Positions 40,018-54,000 of a stretch of 64,000 bases of DNA are shown here, piece after piece. The DNA comes from Mytilus galloprovincialis (taxonomy: Eukaryota; Mollusca; Bivalvia; Mytilida; Mytilidae): positions 73,878,724 through 73,942,723 of the forward strand of contig NC_134846.1 of assembly GCF_965363235.1 (NCBI RefSeq). Reading direction: 5' to 3'. Numbering within the stretch: the first letter of the stretch is position 1; the number at the start of each line of letters is the position of its first letter. Under the pieces are notes generated by a model. The model worked only from the letters and a program-made list of their open reading frames with translations, did not search any database and was not told the origin of the DNA. Both the position numbers and the translations under genes were made by a program.

Positions 40018-40160
40018 ATAACGCGAAAACGCGAAATTGCGAAATCGCCAATACTTGAAGTCGAAAACAGAAAATCGGAGAAAAAAATCGCGTTTTCGAC
40101 TTTGCATTTTCGCGTGTTTGCGTTTTCGACTGCGTTCAAGTTCGCGTTTTCGCCTTATAG
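40018..40160. repeat. CGAAAACG-rich fold-back repeat, copy 2
   Basis: It begins 'acgcgaaaacgcgaaatt' and ends 'agttcgcgttttcgcctta', so its ends are roughly inverted copies. The inside repeats 'gcgttttcgact'. It is non-coding and resembles 38150-38295. Confidence 0.7.
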
Positions 40161-40487
40161 TACATATATAGAATACAGTTACACCCTACGAAAACAAAAA
40201 CGTTCACATAGAGATATGTCCAGGGGAAAATCAACAGACTCGCTCTCGCTTCACTAATTTGTGGATGCAATTAACCAGAGACATTTAGTATTTAATATAT
40301 ATTCTGACTTAACATTTTAAATTACATTTATGTTACTTTTCGACGAATTTTTTTTCTCCTTGATGTCTTTCTGAATTATTATTTTTAACAAACCGCAAAG
40401 CGATCCAAAATTTTACCATATATTATGCGTTAAGCTTCATACATCAGTTTGAGAATATAGATGCTAAATAAATTGCCATGGTGCATG

Positions 40488-41760
40488 TAAACAAATCCAG
40501 ATTGGTTGGTGTTTCCTGCGACATATGTGTATTAATATATCTGATGTATCACGGCTATGTAAGAAGAAAAAGAAATTATGTTAAAATGTTTAATTACACA
40601 TTATATGTATGTCGATTGGGATGAAGGAGGGACGAAAGATACCAAAGGGACAGTCAAACTCATAAATCTAAAACAAACTGACAACGCCATGGCTAAAAAT
40701 GAAAAAAGACAAACAAACAACAGCACACATGACACAACATAGAAAACTAAAGAATAAACAACACGAACCCCACCAAAAAACTAGGGGTGATCTCAGGTGC
40801 TCCGGAAGGGTAAGCAGATCCTGCTCCACATGTGGTTCCACATAGTCACCCGTCGTGTTGCTTATGTGATAACAAATCCGGTAAATAGTCTAATTCGGTA
40901 GGTCACATTAATGAAAGGAAAGGGGATTGTAGTTACGACGAAAGGAACATATCCGATATCATTTGTGAAACGGTTATTCCATAACGGTCAACCAACTCGT
41001 GATGGCGTCTGTAAAATTTACGAAGGAATGATTACAACTTCACCATTTGGAACTCTTGGTTTAATAGCTTCCTAGTGAGCAGCAACCCTCTATCAAGAAA
41101 ATCATGATAGAAAATGCAAGCACGGGAATATCGTATCAATTGGGAGATATATACCCCGTATGCAGGTACTGCTGGAATGTTGCTACTTAGAAATGGAAAG
41201 TTCACAACTGGAAAGCTGAAATCATCTCTTTTGTCGTAAAATTTTGTTTTCAACCGGCCCTCATTGTCAATTTCTAGATGTAAGTCAAGATATGAGGCCG
41301 ACTTAACTGTATCTGTAGTATCCTTTATCTCTAGCTCGATGGGATAGATGCGTTCCACATAGTCACCAAATTTAGAATTATTTAGTGAAAGAACATCATC
41401 TATATAGCGGAAAGTAGAGTTAAAGGATATTGCTAACTTCTTATCTTTCTTCCTAAGAAGTTCCTGCATGAAGTTAGCCTCATAATAATAAAGAAAAAAG
41501 TCGGCAAGTAGAGGGCACAGTTTCTTCCCATTGGAATGCCGACAGTCTGTTGAAAAACACGTCCTCCGAACGTAACAAATATATGTTGTCAATCAAGAAA
41601 TCAAGCATCTTGATAATATCAGTTTCAGTAAACAAATCCAGATTGGTTGGTGTTTCCTGAGACATATGTGTATTAATATATCTGATGTATCACGGCTATG
41701 TAAGAAGAAAAGGAAATTATGTTTTAATGTTCAATGGCACACATTATATGTATGTCGACA
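40488..41760 (-). mobile_element. Reverse-transcriptase element with flanking direct repeats
   Basis: On the minus strand the coding part (about 41665-41032) carries 'ADFFLYYYEANFMQELL', the catalytic-type 'FRYIDDVLSLNNSKFG', 'ASYLDLHLEIDNEGRL' and 'VNFPFLSSNIPAVPAYG'. A ~400-bp 3' region (41030-40625) follows. A ~130-bp sequence is present as direct repeats at 40488-40618 and 41632-41760; the copy at 41632 overlaps the start of the coding part. Head-to-tail partial copies of this sort are known from Penelope-like elements, which is my best guess for the family. The element is broken (at least one break) and truncated. Pieces of the same family occur at 7140, 11750, 20280, 22835 and 36955. 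Confidence 0.75.
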
Positions 41761-41769
41761 TATGTGCCC

Positions 41770-42032
41770 AAACTCTTTCCTTTAATCACCCTTTGCCACG
41801 TTTTGGTGATGCGCATGACCATAATTTGTAAGCTTCCGGTCTAATTCAGAATGTGGACTCACCTGAATAAATGTTGAATTATATATTCTTTTCAACCAAT
41901 ATGCGGTCTAAATTACTTCCAGTCCAACTTATTGATTTACAAGTTAGCGAACCAGTACCATTAACAAGATTATTTTGATTAAGGAGCAAATATATACCAC
42001 CCAAAGACACCAAGTTATATAGTACATCAGAA
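41770..42032. other. Upstream region of SEC24
   Basis: This short stretch separates the retroelement fossil from the first SEC24 codon. It should contain the leader and possibly the core promoter. No TATA element is convincing. Confidence 0.35.
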
Positions 42033-45000
42033 ATGTCAAACCCGTCTCGCAGTTCTGGTAAATTTCGGCTTCTAGTTTATTTCATGTATTATTCGATCTA
42101 TTTTTAATAGTTATGTATTTTGAATTGGTATTCTAACTAAGCACTATGTCCATATAAGCACATTATTTTTGTGTAACACGTTCAAAATTATTACGACAGA
42201 TGTGACGTGGTTTTTAACAGATTGTCAAAATTTCGTGGCAAGAAATGATAAAATATTGGAACTACTATATTTATTAAGTGTAACTGTATTATGTTAAATT
42301 TCTCTGGATTATGAGCCACTATAGTAAGTCAACAAATATTCTGATTCCATGTATATATCATGTTGAAGTATAAAATGTAAATGTTATCAATTTCAATATT
42401 ACAAATATTGTTTAAAAAAAAAACCAACATATTTATGAAAGTAGGTCAATTTTATCAAGGCACACATATACCATAATAGTTACAAATTAAATTTAGAATA
42501 TTGTTTAAACTGTTCCAGACAAGATGTTAAAGCCTTGATGACTAAGCTGAATTAAATTCTTTTAATTTGGGGAGGGGTTTGTTCTGTATGTGCAACAAAC
42601 CCATGACAGGATAATCAGTTTGTTGATTGTGGTCATTATCCTGCAAAAGCAGAAAACTAACTACACATTAAAATATACAAAGCAAACATATACTAAGTAT
42701 CAAAATGGACCACTTTCATACATGTATATGTCACAATGCTTTTGTTTTTACAAAAATGTATGTCATAGTGATATTCATTAGATCAGTGATGGATCTTACA
42801 CTCAGGCTAATTAAAAATATATTTATGGTTCCAGTTACCTAACCAACATATAGTTTAAAAGAACCCCATGACCATGATGGCCCTAAATCTTTTATTATGC
42901 ATTTCTGATAAAATTATAATTAACAGGGTTAATTAATTAACAGTTGAGTGACCCATCCAACTTTCACAACTTATAACATGTTAAAAAACTTCAATTAGAT
43001 GATGGTCATAAACTTGTCAAAAACATCAAGACAGGTAGCTATAGATTTATAGTATTTTCATGTGAAAATATTTTACACTTTACAAAGTAGTTGAGCCAGT
43101 AACCCCAATAAAGTATCCTGTTTAGCACAGATACAGATTGTATCATGCATTGTTTTGTTATAATTTGACAGAGTATAGATGCAATATATTTTTGTAAATG
43201 AATGCCCTACGACTGCCTCATATATTAGTGTTAAGCTATTTGTTTGTTTTGTAGGATTTCAGAATAGCAAATTTGAACCCATGAACAAATCTATGCCTCC
43301 AAGTGTGCCAGGTCCTTTCCATGGAAAACCACAATCTCCAAGCCAAACACCATTTTCACAGTCAGCATTGAATGGTTCATCATATCCAACATCAAATGCT
43401 ACAATGCAATCAGGAATTGGAGGACCACCATATCAAGTAAGACCTAATGTACAGGGTCCGATGGGCAATGGACCACCAAACCAAGTAAGACCTTATGTAC
43501 AGGGTCAGATGGGCAATGGACCACCAAATCAAGTAAGACCTAGTGTACAGGGTCCGATGGGCAATGGACCATTTCCATCACAGCATCAAGCTGCAAGACC
43601 TGGATTTTCTCCTACATCAGTTCCTCAATATAATACACAACAAATAAGACCTGTTCAAGGACAATCCGGTGGACCACCACCAAACACTGGAATAAACAGG
43701 CCTCAGATGGGAGCACCAATGTATGGTCCACCATCTAGTCAGACAGGACAAATGCCACCTACATCAAATATTCAACAAATCAGACCTGGTATGCGACCTC
43801 CAATGACAAACATACAGCAACGACCTGGTTTCCCAGGTGGAATTCCAAATCGACCACCATTAGTAAATGGCCCACAGCAACCAGGAATTGGTTCACCTAT
43901 GAGGATGGGTCAACCATCAGTGAGTACTGCCCCTTCATATTCAGGAAGTCAGCCATATCCTGGACCTCCTCGAATGGGTGCCCTACCAGTTGGCACAGGA
44001 TCACCTCCTACTATTTCTCAAAATAACCAACCAGGGACATCTCAACAATCAGGTACACATACACATTTTTTTAATATTTGCATACATCTACTGTTTAAAT
44101 TTCAATATACACAAATGCTTCTTAGACATTTAGATGGTTATATAGATATTGAAATATTACATACATGTAGGTATTAATTTTAGTTCTATGCATAATTCAT
44201 TTAATTGTAATGGATATCTATGAAAATGTTATAAAAGGTTTCTATCATCAATGTCTAGCAAGTTCAGAAATTAGTGCTTATCCAACTTTTTTGAAAAAAG
44301 TTATGCCCCTTGGATAAAAGTGCTGAAAGTGATGTTAACCAATGAATCAATCAGTAATGTATTAAGATATATATATCTATGCATCTGTTTGATTTTTTTG
44401 AGTCTGAAATAAAAACTATGAGGCATTTGAAAAAATGTGGAAAACTAAGATAACCATTTTATACCTCCCCTTCAGTTTTACATGGAAGAGGAGGGGGTAT
44501 TATGCTTTGAGGCCTGTGCATCTTCATATCAGTTGAATATTAGCTTAAAAGTTAAGGTACATGAAGCTAGCTTACCTTAAAGTTGTGGTCACATAAACAT
44601 GAAACTTACATGTAGGATATAAGAACACATATTCAATAGGGTGTGAACTTTTTAAAAATTATGCCAATTTATTGATTAAACCAAGATTTTGCAGTTTATA
44701 TCACATACCATACATATAGTACAAAAAAATGTACTAGTGTGAGAGAGGCATGGTATCCAATTGACATTAATTTTTTGTATCATTGTCTATTGCATCATGT
44801 AGATCATCTTAACTTGCATTTGTTCATATTGTGAAGTTGTTAACATCTGCATGGCATGTTTTTTTTATTGTGTGTACATATGTGTTGTAGATGGTCTGCC
44901 TGTGCCATACCATGGGCAGGGACAGTATTCCCACCAAGTGGGCATGCAGCTTACACCGGGACTAACACCTAACAATTCAGGTATATTTTACTCAAATCAA

Positions 45001-48000
45001 AAAGATGAAAAAAATATTAAATCAATCAGATTTTTTTTTATCTCTGATATGTTTTTCATTTGATAAAATTTTATATTTATTTGAATTAAAATCTGAAGAA
45101 ATATAAAGAAAAGATAGATATTTTCTTCAATTAAAATGAATTAACCAGTAAATTAAACCTTGATTTTAAGTGTTTGTCACTGCTTTCTGATTATACTGCT
45201 TTGCACTGGTTATTGTGTTTTACTTGATGTATATTTTTTTGTTTTCTATGGAATCTGGAATTTCTTGACTATGTAGCCAAATTAATTTGTAATTATACCC
45301 TCATTCCAATGGGCTATATTGCAATCACCATATATGCCTGTCTGTCCAACTAATATTTTCGTCTCATTTTTATCAGAACCCAAAAACTAGAATGACTTCC
45401 TATTTGTTAGGCTGCTTGACAGTAATATATTGTAACCTGTGAGCAGTTTTTGGACATTCTGTCAGATACCTACTTCCTGTTTGCATAACTTTTTCTTTTT
45501 TGTTCAGCGCCTCACCTTACATGTGTGTTTTCAATCTGTCAAGAAACTTGCTTTCTCTTTTTCGATACTTTGATTTATGTGTAAGGGTTTGCCTAGCATG
45601 ACATTGAGGACTCTTGTTTACAAATGAATATGAAATCTTAACCTGCATTTTGTTGTATTATTCCATTCATCTTCAAATCATGTGCAGAAAACTAATATGG
45701 GAAAAGATATTTAATGTCTCAGAAAAACAAAACTTTTACCTGACACTTCAGTACTACGTCTTAATGTGTTTGTGAAGTTGTTATACTGAATTCTGATAAG
45801 TTACTTTTATGTATTACCTATGCAGACAGAATGTTTTTTTTATGTGACACATTAATGACAAATAATTGGAATGATTGACTGCATTACATAAACCAAGTTA
45901 AGTTACATCTTACATATGTATTACATAAATAAAACATAGTCAAACCTGCTCAAGAGACCATCTATAGTTAACAGACCTGTGTTATAAGACTATATTTAGT
46001 AAACCTGTCGTATGAGACAATTAAGTTTAGGTCCCGATCAAGTGCATTTCATATAGATTGAACCTGTATTAAAAAACTGCTTGTCTTATGAGACCACTTT
46101 TTTTGCTCCCCTTGAGTGGTCTCTTAAAACAGGTTTCACTGTAGATTACATCTTACATAAGGATAAATTATAAAATTACAATTTTGGAAACTATATCATT
46201 TGTATTATTGGGTGGAAATATTTATGTAGTTTTATATCATACTTTTAATTGACATACATAAACAATTGTAATATAAGTTCAATATATTAGTGTTGAACTA
46301 ACATGATTCACGTAATATGAAAATCTATAAATAAATACTAAACGGTGATGAAATGTTCTGTAATGTCCTAGGCTAGCACATACCATTGCATATAAATATT
46401 ATTATCACAAGGTAGACATTTATGACAATTAGTTGCCTTGATATTGATATATTTCTGATTTTTTTCACTCCATTAAAACATCTACTCAAAATCATATTCT
46501 GTTATTGAATGTATGTGCATTTAAAAATTCATGTAAGTTAATCATGCAGCCTTTATTTTAGATAATGCACAAAACAAAATTGTGTTTTAACCTCTGTAAC
46601 TGTTCATAACTTTGCTCTTTGGTCTCTGATGGATAATTGGAAATCATACTCCATTTATTATAAGATCAGATAAAGTCTTCCCTTGCCCATAATAAAAGTG
46701 AAGAAAAATGTACATTGAAATGTAACAAGAAAAGCTGAAGATATACTTGAAACTTTCGAAAAATAATAGGAATTGCTGAATTGAACATTTTTACAGCTAA
46801 CACAAACATATTTGTACTATTCAGCAAAATCTCCCATTAACTATGAATGAACGTCATCTTGTATTTTTGTTTATTTTGGAGATAAATTATAGTAAACAAC
46901 ATGTAATACTGGTTGATGACAGAAAGTGTCTGATGAAACTGGGTGTCAATTGACTTTTATTTACAAAATAACAGCTTTTGAAATTTTTTCAGAACCTACA
47001 TCTCGGAGATCTTCCAGGACTCCATCACCAATGAACAATAGTCAAACAATGGATGCATTAGAAGGGCAGTTTACACCTGGTATGTAATTAAAAAAGGGGG
47101 ATATCAAAGGGGCAATAAAAACTATAACAAGACAACATAGGTAATGTGAAATGACATAAAGACAACAGTCCACAGAAAACTTCACTGAAATTTAAAGATT
47201 GGGTAACATCAGTCAGGGGACTTACTGAAATAAGTGATTTTTATGCCCCACCTACGATAGTAGAGGGGCATTATGTTTTCTGGTCTGTGCCTCCGTTCGT
47301 CCGTCCGGTTTAAGTTTTTGGTCGAGGTAGTTTTTGATGAAGCTGAAGTCCAATCAACTTGAAACTTAATACATGTGTTCCCCATGATATGATCTTTCTA
47401 ATTTTAATGCCAAATTATAGTTTTGACCCCAATTTCATGGTCCACTGAACATAGAAAATGATATTGCAAAGTTCAGGTTAAAGTTTTTGGTCAAGGTAGT
47501 TTTTGATGAAGTTAAAGTTACATCAACTTGAAACTTAGTACACATGTTCCATATGATATGATCTTTCTAATTTTAATTCCAAATTAAAGTTTTGACCCCA
47601 ATTTCACGGTCCACTGAACATAGAAAATGATAGTGGGAGTGGGGCATCTGTGTACAATGGACACATTCTTGTTAAATCACTTATTTGAGTAGCAAATTTG
47701 AAGTTTTGTCACAAATTGTGATTTTGTAGTTTTACCAAAATTTTAAATACATAGGTTTAAAAAATATCTTTTCATTAGTAAAATTGAAAAAAAAATGATT
47801 TTTTTGCTACTTTTAAGTATCAAGGTTTATACCTTTGATGCTTTCATTTAGCTGCAAATTCTATTTTAGTTGAAAAATGCTATTATTATGGCTTTACATA
47901 ATGAACTGATACTTTCTTAACAGATTTTTCCCAGCAGTGGGAGTATTTTCCTATAAAGTTCAAGGTTTCATCTTTCAGATTATGTAATAAAATTCTACTG

Positions 48001-51000
48001 TTCACGATAAAAATTTCACTGTTTGGGGGTGTTGAAATTAGTTGGGGTTATTAAAATAATGATACTTAAAGAAGTGATTTTTGGGAAGGAAATTGAGGTA
48101 TGATACTTAAACAAGTGATTTTTATGTCATTATCCTAGATTCAGTACAAGGTCATCACCTGAAATGACCTGGTCATCCTAGACAACACAGATGTTGGTTC
48201 TGATAAGTTTAGAAACATAATTAGTCCCTGGATCATTAGTATTCTATATTTAAAGCTACAGTAAAATTAAATCACTTCTTCTGGTGATTATTTTGTACTA
48301 AAATAGGTGATTATTAAAGAAAGACAACTATTACTTTCAACCTTTATGGAAATAATGTTACTTGAATCAGTGATTTAGAAAATCACTCATTTAAGTAAGT
48401 CCCCTGACTGAACATGAGCCTTACAAAAAACCTTCAGTAAACTCAACTTGTCTAGAAAAGTCAGCTGTTTCTTTAGTGAAACCTACAATATTTGTCTTGT
48501 TGAAAGTACATTAAACAATTATATCCTGTGAAAGCACCTTAGAAAGGTGAATTGATAAAGTCCTCTTGTCTAACCCTAAGACAGCATAATCAATTTATAA
48601 TCCGTCTGTATAGAAGAAGATGCTTTATTTATTTGTATATATGAATTCTGTAACCCTTTAACTTGATAGTTATCAATATGCAACAGTTTAAATTCAGTAG
48701 GTGAAACATTAAGCAGTAATGTAACATTTCTGTAAAATCATGTCTTACAAAATGAAGGAATATTATTTGTATTTTTTTCCATAATTACTATCCAGCTTTA
48801 ATAGTTCAAAGCAATACCTTGCAATGACATTACTATTTCTTTAATCTTTCAGCTTATATCAAACATTATAGCTATGATATTGATTTACAAAAAAAATATT
48901 ATTTAATTAAATTTGTATTTATATGAATATATGCAATGTTAGACATCTGTTGTAGTAATTGTAGTAAAGAAGTTATACACTTACATTCATTGTACATTTT
49001 GTGTAGTCACAATAACTTGGGTTTCAAATTGATATATATATACTAGTATATTTCCCCAATTTTCATACAGATCCTAACTTGTCTTTTGATACACCAATGA
49101 AATACATTATGTAATTGAATATGCCCAATTTGCCTATTGTTTATTGTCTCAATTATTACTATTTAGCACCACTAGGTGAACAAGCCAAGCCAATGACACC
49201 GCCTCTATCACAGGAAATTCAAGGTCGTGGAACACCACCAAAACAACCTCCTTATTCACAGGTATGATATGCAGGGAATAAACTTAACGCTCGCCCAGTC
49301 GCCCATGGCGACCAGATTTTCGGCTGGGCGAATATATTTAGTCATCCTGATCGCCCAGCTGGCGACTATAAAAAATTTGATCCCATTTGTACCCTTTCCC
49401 CCGCGATATTAACGAAGACTGTTCCCAAAAGTAAACCTGTTTTGTCTTTAATTTTCAAAGCGATAAAATAATATAGAATATTTCCGAAAACCAGTAGGTT
49501 CTTTCTAATAACCTAAACCCAGTCGAACAGCTATGTTTTCAATCCGAAGTGACGATATGTCATATACCTCCTTCAATCAGCATGTTTTTGTCGAGCCTGC
49601 AACTTTTGTTGCAGAAAGCTCGACATAAGGATAGTGATCCGGCGGCTACGGCGGCGGCGTTAGCTAACTTCTTAAAAGCTTTATATTTTAGAAGATGGAA
49701 GACCTGGATGCTTCATACTTTGTATATAGATGCCTCATGTTACGAAGTTTCCGTCAGTCACATGTCCAATGTCCTTGACCTCATTTTCATGGTTCAGTGA
49801 CCACTTGAAAAAAAAGTTCAAATTTTTTGTAATGTTGAATTCTCTCTTATTATAAGTAATAGGATAACTATATTTGATATGTGCGTACCTTGCAAGGTCC
49901 TCATGTCTGTCAGACAGTTTTCACTTGACCTCGACCTCATTTCATGGATCAGTGAACAAGGTTAAGTTTTGGTGGTCAAGTCCATATCTCAGATACTATA
50001 AGCAATAGGGCTAGTATATTCAGTGTATGGAAGGACTGTAAGGTGTACATGTCTAACTGGCAGGTGTCATCTGACCTTGACCTCATTTTCATGGTTCAGT
50101 GGTTATAGTTCAATTTTTGTGTTTTGGTCTGTTGTTCTCATACTATATGCAATAGGTCTACTATATTTGTTGTATGGAATGATTGTAAGGTGTACATGTC
50201 TAGCGGGCAAATGTCATGTGACCTTGACCTCATTTTCATGGTTCAGTGGTCAAAGTTAAATTTTTGAGTTTTCGTCTTTTTATCTAATACTATATGCCAT
50301 AGGTCAACTGTATTTGGTGTATGGAAATATTTAATGATCTTTATGTCAGTCGCGCAGGTTTTATTTGACCGTGACCTCATTTTCACGGTTCATTGCACAG
50401 TGTTAAGTTTTTGTGTTTTGGTCTATTTTTCCAAACTATAAGTAATAGGTCAACTATATATGTTGTATAGAAGCATTGTTAGCTGTACATGTCTGCCTGG
50501 CATGGTTCATCTGACCTTGACCTCATTTTCAAGGTTCATTGGTCTTTGTTTAGTTATCTTGGTTAATGTTAAGTTTATGGTACAGTTGTTTTAAAGCTTA
50601 GCTTTTTACTTAGGACTATCAACATAATATCAATGATTAGTATAGAAGGCGAGACATTTCAGCGTGTGCACTCTTGTCTTAACTCTGCTAAATTTTCTAC
50701 GATTATTTCATTATTGAATAGTGTTTTCTTCTAAACTGTTCAATAAGCATCGCGAAAGGGATGTTTTCTAATCGTCCACGGAGTCATTACAAGCCTGTGT
50801 TAGACGGTAACTTGTCCCTGAATCGCTATTTACAAAAAAATACTTAATGTAAAAACGAATGCAAAGTCTCGTAAATAAATATCCCAATATTAAGTTTGAT
50901 ATCCAACCTTCAATTTAAACTTATTGCAAAATATATTTTGATCAACACTATTAGAGGATGGCTTGGATTGAGATAGTATTTATTTAAAAAAAAAACCAGC

Positions 51001-54000
51001 CATATTGTCAGGTCAACAGGAAGTTGAAAAAAATTGAAGGGAGACAATTTTGGCAGGAAATAACCTAAAATAAATATTGTCAAATCTTATAATACATTTC
51101 TGGTGGCATTAATTTAGATATTATAAGCTTTATTAAAAAAACTATTTTGTTTCATACCATGAACATACATTTAAAGATGAATCAGAGAAATTTGTATTTG
51201 AACATAAACAAGACTGTACTTCCTGTTTTACTTCTTGTATTTATGATCCTCCTTACATGGGGGCACTTATAAAATGCTTTTAATTTTAACAATTATGGAG
51301 AAAAAAAGTAACAGTTCTAAGCTTCTGCAATATATGCAATGTATTGTTGCATCAAAATAATATATTCCTCTCCGATCGCACCTGTTTTATTCATAAAACT
51401 CCTTACTTAGGAGCACTAGCAACCTTCTGCCCTGAGATTCAAACTGGAACACCTGAACACTGTTAGTAAGTATATAAAAAGTTATCTTCAGTTTTATTCT
51501 CATTTAGTCTTTTTGTATAAAGATTGGTTGGGCTCCTAAAATTTCAACTGGGCCCCTGAAAAAATATCTTAGGGGCCCAGCTGGCCCCTAGACAAAAACA
51601 GTTAAGTTTAGTCCCTGATATGACAAATACATGAGGAAACTACTTTTGGGAAAAAACCATCCTGTCAAACCAATAACTTTTATAAAGGCAAATATATATC
51701 AATTCTAAACGGTCACAGAAAATGATGAGAAAATGTTTTAGTATTAAAAAGTGTTTTTTTTTTTTACCTTAATGTATAAAAAAGAATTTTTATTATTAGA
51801 ACAAAAGATTATTTCTCCTTTTTAAATATTACCAATTTTTAGGAGATACATTTTTAACAGTTGTTTAATTTGATCATTGTGAATTGTATAATTCTATCAT
51901 TTTTAAAATTCAATTAAATTGGTTATATGCATTCATGAATAGAAAAACTAAATAAGTTTATGCGAAATACACTAAAAAAATAAAACAATAGTAATTGTAC
52001 ACGACAAAAGATCATATTATAATGAAAATATTATTTTTATTAAACAGAATTTTATTATTTTCAGCCTGGTCCACCACCAAATGTGAAAAGTCCAGTTTAT
52101 GGGCCTCCACCAACAGGTATGCCTCAAAGGCCTGGTCCACCAAGTGGATCATCCCAAAATTATAGTATGGGGACAGGGCCCCCATCAGGACCAACAAACT
52201 TTAAACCTGGTCCACCAACTGGACCTCCAAATTATAATGTTCAACCACAAGGTCCTCAACCTGGGCCAACACAAAATATGTATCAGTCTTCTGGTCCACC
52301 AAGTGGACCTACGAACTTTGGAATGCCACCCATAAGTGGACAGTATGGTCAACCGCCTCCACCACCAATTGGATACCAGTCAACACCTACTGGTCCAAAT
52401 ACAATGCCATCAAGACCAGGATACCCTCCATCTAGTCAAGGATTGCCACCCCAACAACAAATGTATGGCCAACCAGGGCCACAACAGCAAGGGGATGGTT
52501 ATGGTTCAGGACAATACAATAATATGCCTAATGTTGGAGGAATGTCTTTGATGGTAAGTTGACATATTGTATTTTATACCTTGTGTTTGTCTATGAAGTA
52601 AAGACACAATAGTAATGTACCTTTAACAGTCTTGAAGTACAAACTAAATGTCACTAGTGGCTTCACCTCACCTATCCTTTTCATGCCGGCCCTGACAATC
52701 ACTAAAGGCTTGGTTTTAAAGTCATAAGAAACGAGTGACCGGTGAAAAATAATGTTCTTCCAATTTTTGAACCAATGCATACAAACATCATAAACTTAGT
52801 CTTCTGTGCACGAATTTATTATTTTTTTCGTGTAAATTTCGTATAATCGTTATTTTTTTTTTTTTCAATCGGTCAGTGTTGTGGTGAAAATATGGCAGGT
52901 AATTAAAGTTCGTGTTTTGAAGCCGAAGTTTAACGATTGTCATCTGTTTGTCAACAATCAACAAAAAGCATGGAAATTGAGCACGTGTTTAACATGTAAA
53001 TTCAGATAATAGTCTATTTTAAGGACATCCATGAGTATTGTGATCACCAGATTTTTACAAGATGGTCACACTGAGGTCACTTTGCATACGGAAAACATGA
53101 CGGGGGAATTGCTTCCTGGAAGGAAGCAATTAAAATAAAGTAAACATCTTCTAAATATGAATAAATTAAAGAATTTTCTTCAAAAAAAAGTATATGTACA
53201 TAAGTTTTATAATGAAAACTATCCATTGAGTTGTAAATAACGTATTCATTATTTTTTTTGATTTGAGGTTTCTTATGACTTTAAGTATTGAAATTAAAGA
53301 ACAAATGTTTTACTATCAAATAACTTTAAATATTTAGTATTTATTAAATAACTAATCCATTACTAATTATGATGACTTGTTAGTAATAATTTGAGAAAAT
53401 CTCTAAATGGTAAGATTCAAGTTTCAATAAATATTATAAAGTGCCATTGACTTATTTCGACATGTTTTCTGATGAGACAGAAAGTATAATGACAAATGCA
53501 AATGCTTCATTTCACAGGATGATTCACGAGTTGTTAATTTATTACAAGAAAAACAGTTGATACCAGCTGATGGCATTGAGAACCCAAAGATAAAACTGCA
53601 TAATGACTTCAAAAAAGTCAACTGTAGTCCTGAGTAAGTCATATACATTTAATCTAGAATTATTACAAGAATTATTTCAAGATGATTGAGAAAAACAAAT
53701 ATCTTAGAAGTAAATATGTGAAGAACAGGTATAAAAACCAAAAGTAAATTTAAGTGGGACAACACATATCATCATATGAATACGGGTTAAAAGTCATGTA
53801 GTACCAATAAAAAAGATGACAGTTCTTTTTAACCTGAAAACGTCAATTTACGAAATTTCCTTATGTGTTCGTAATATCAATTTGACAGTTTGTTATCTAG
53901 AATGTAAAATTGTAATACTATTGACTTATTATTTGAATTTGAATAACACTTTTGGTATTAATATTAACATCAAATTTGAATTCTTTTTCAGTATCCTCAG

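Noticed and set aside
49549-50259. Plus-strand frames of 83 and 78 residues
   Set aside because: They lie in the hairpin-led tandem repeat; the second has an internally repeated sequence due to the 147-bp units.
52012-52335. Alternative frames over SEC24 exon 6
   Set aside because: They are shadows of the proline-rich SEC24 frame, which joins in phase on both sides.
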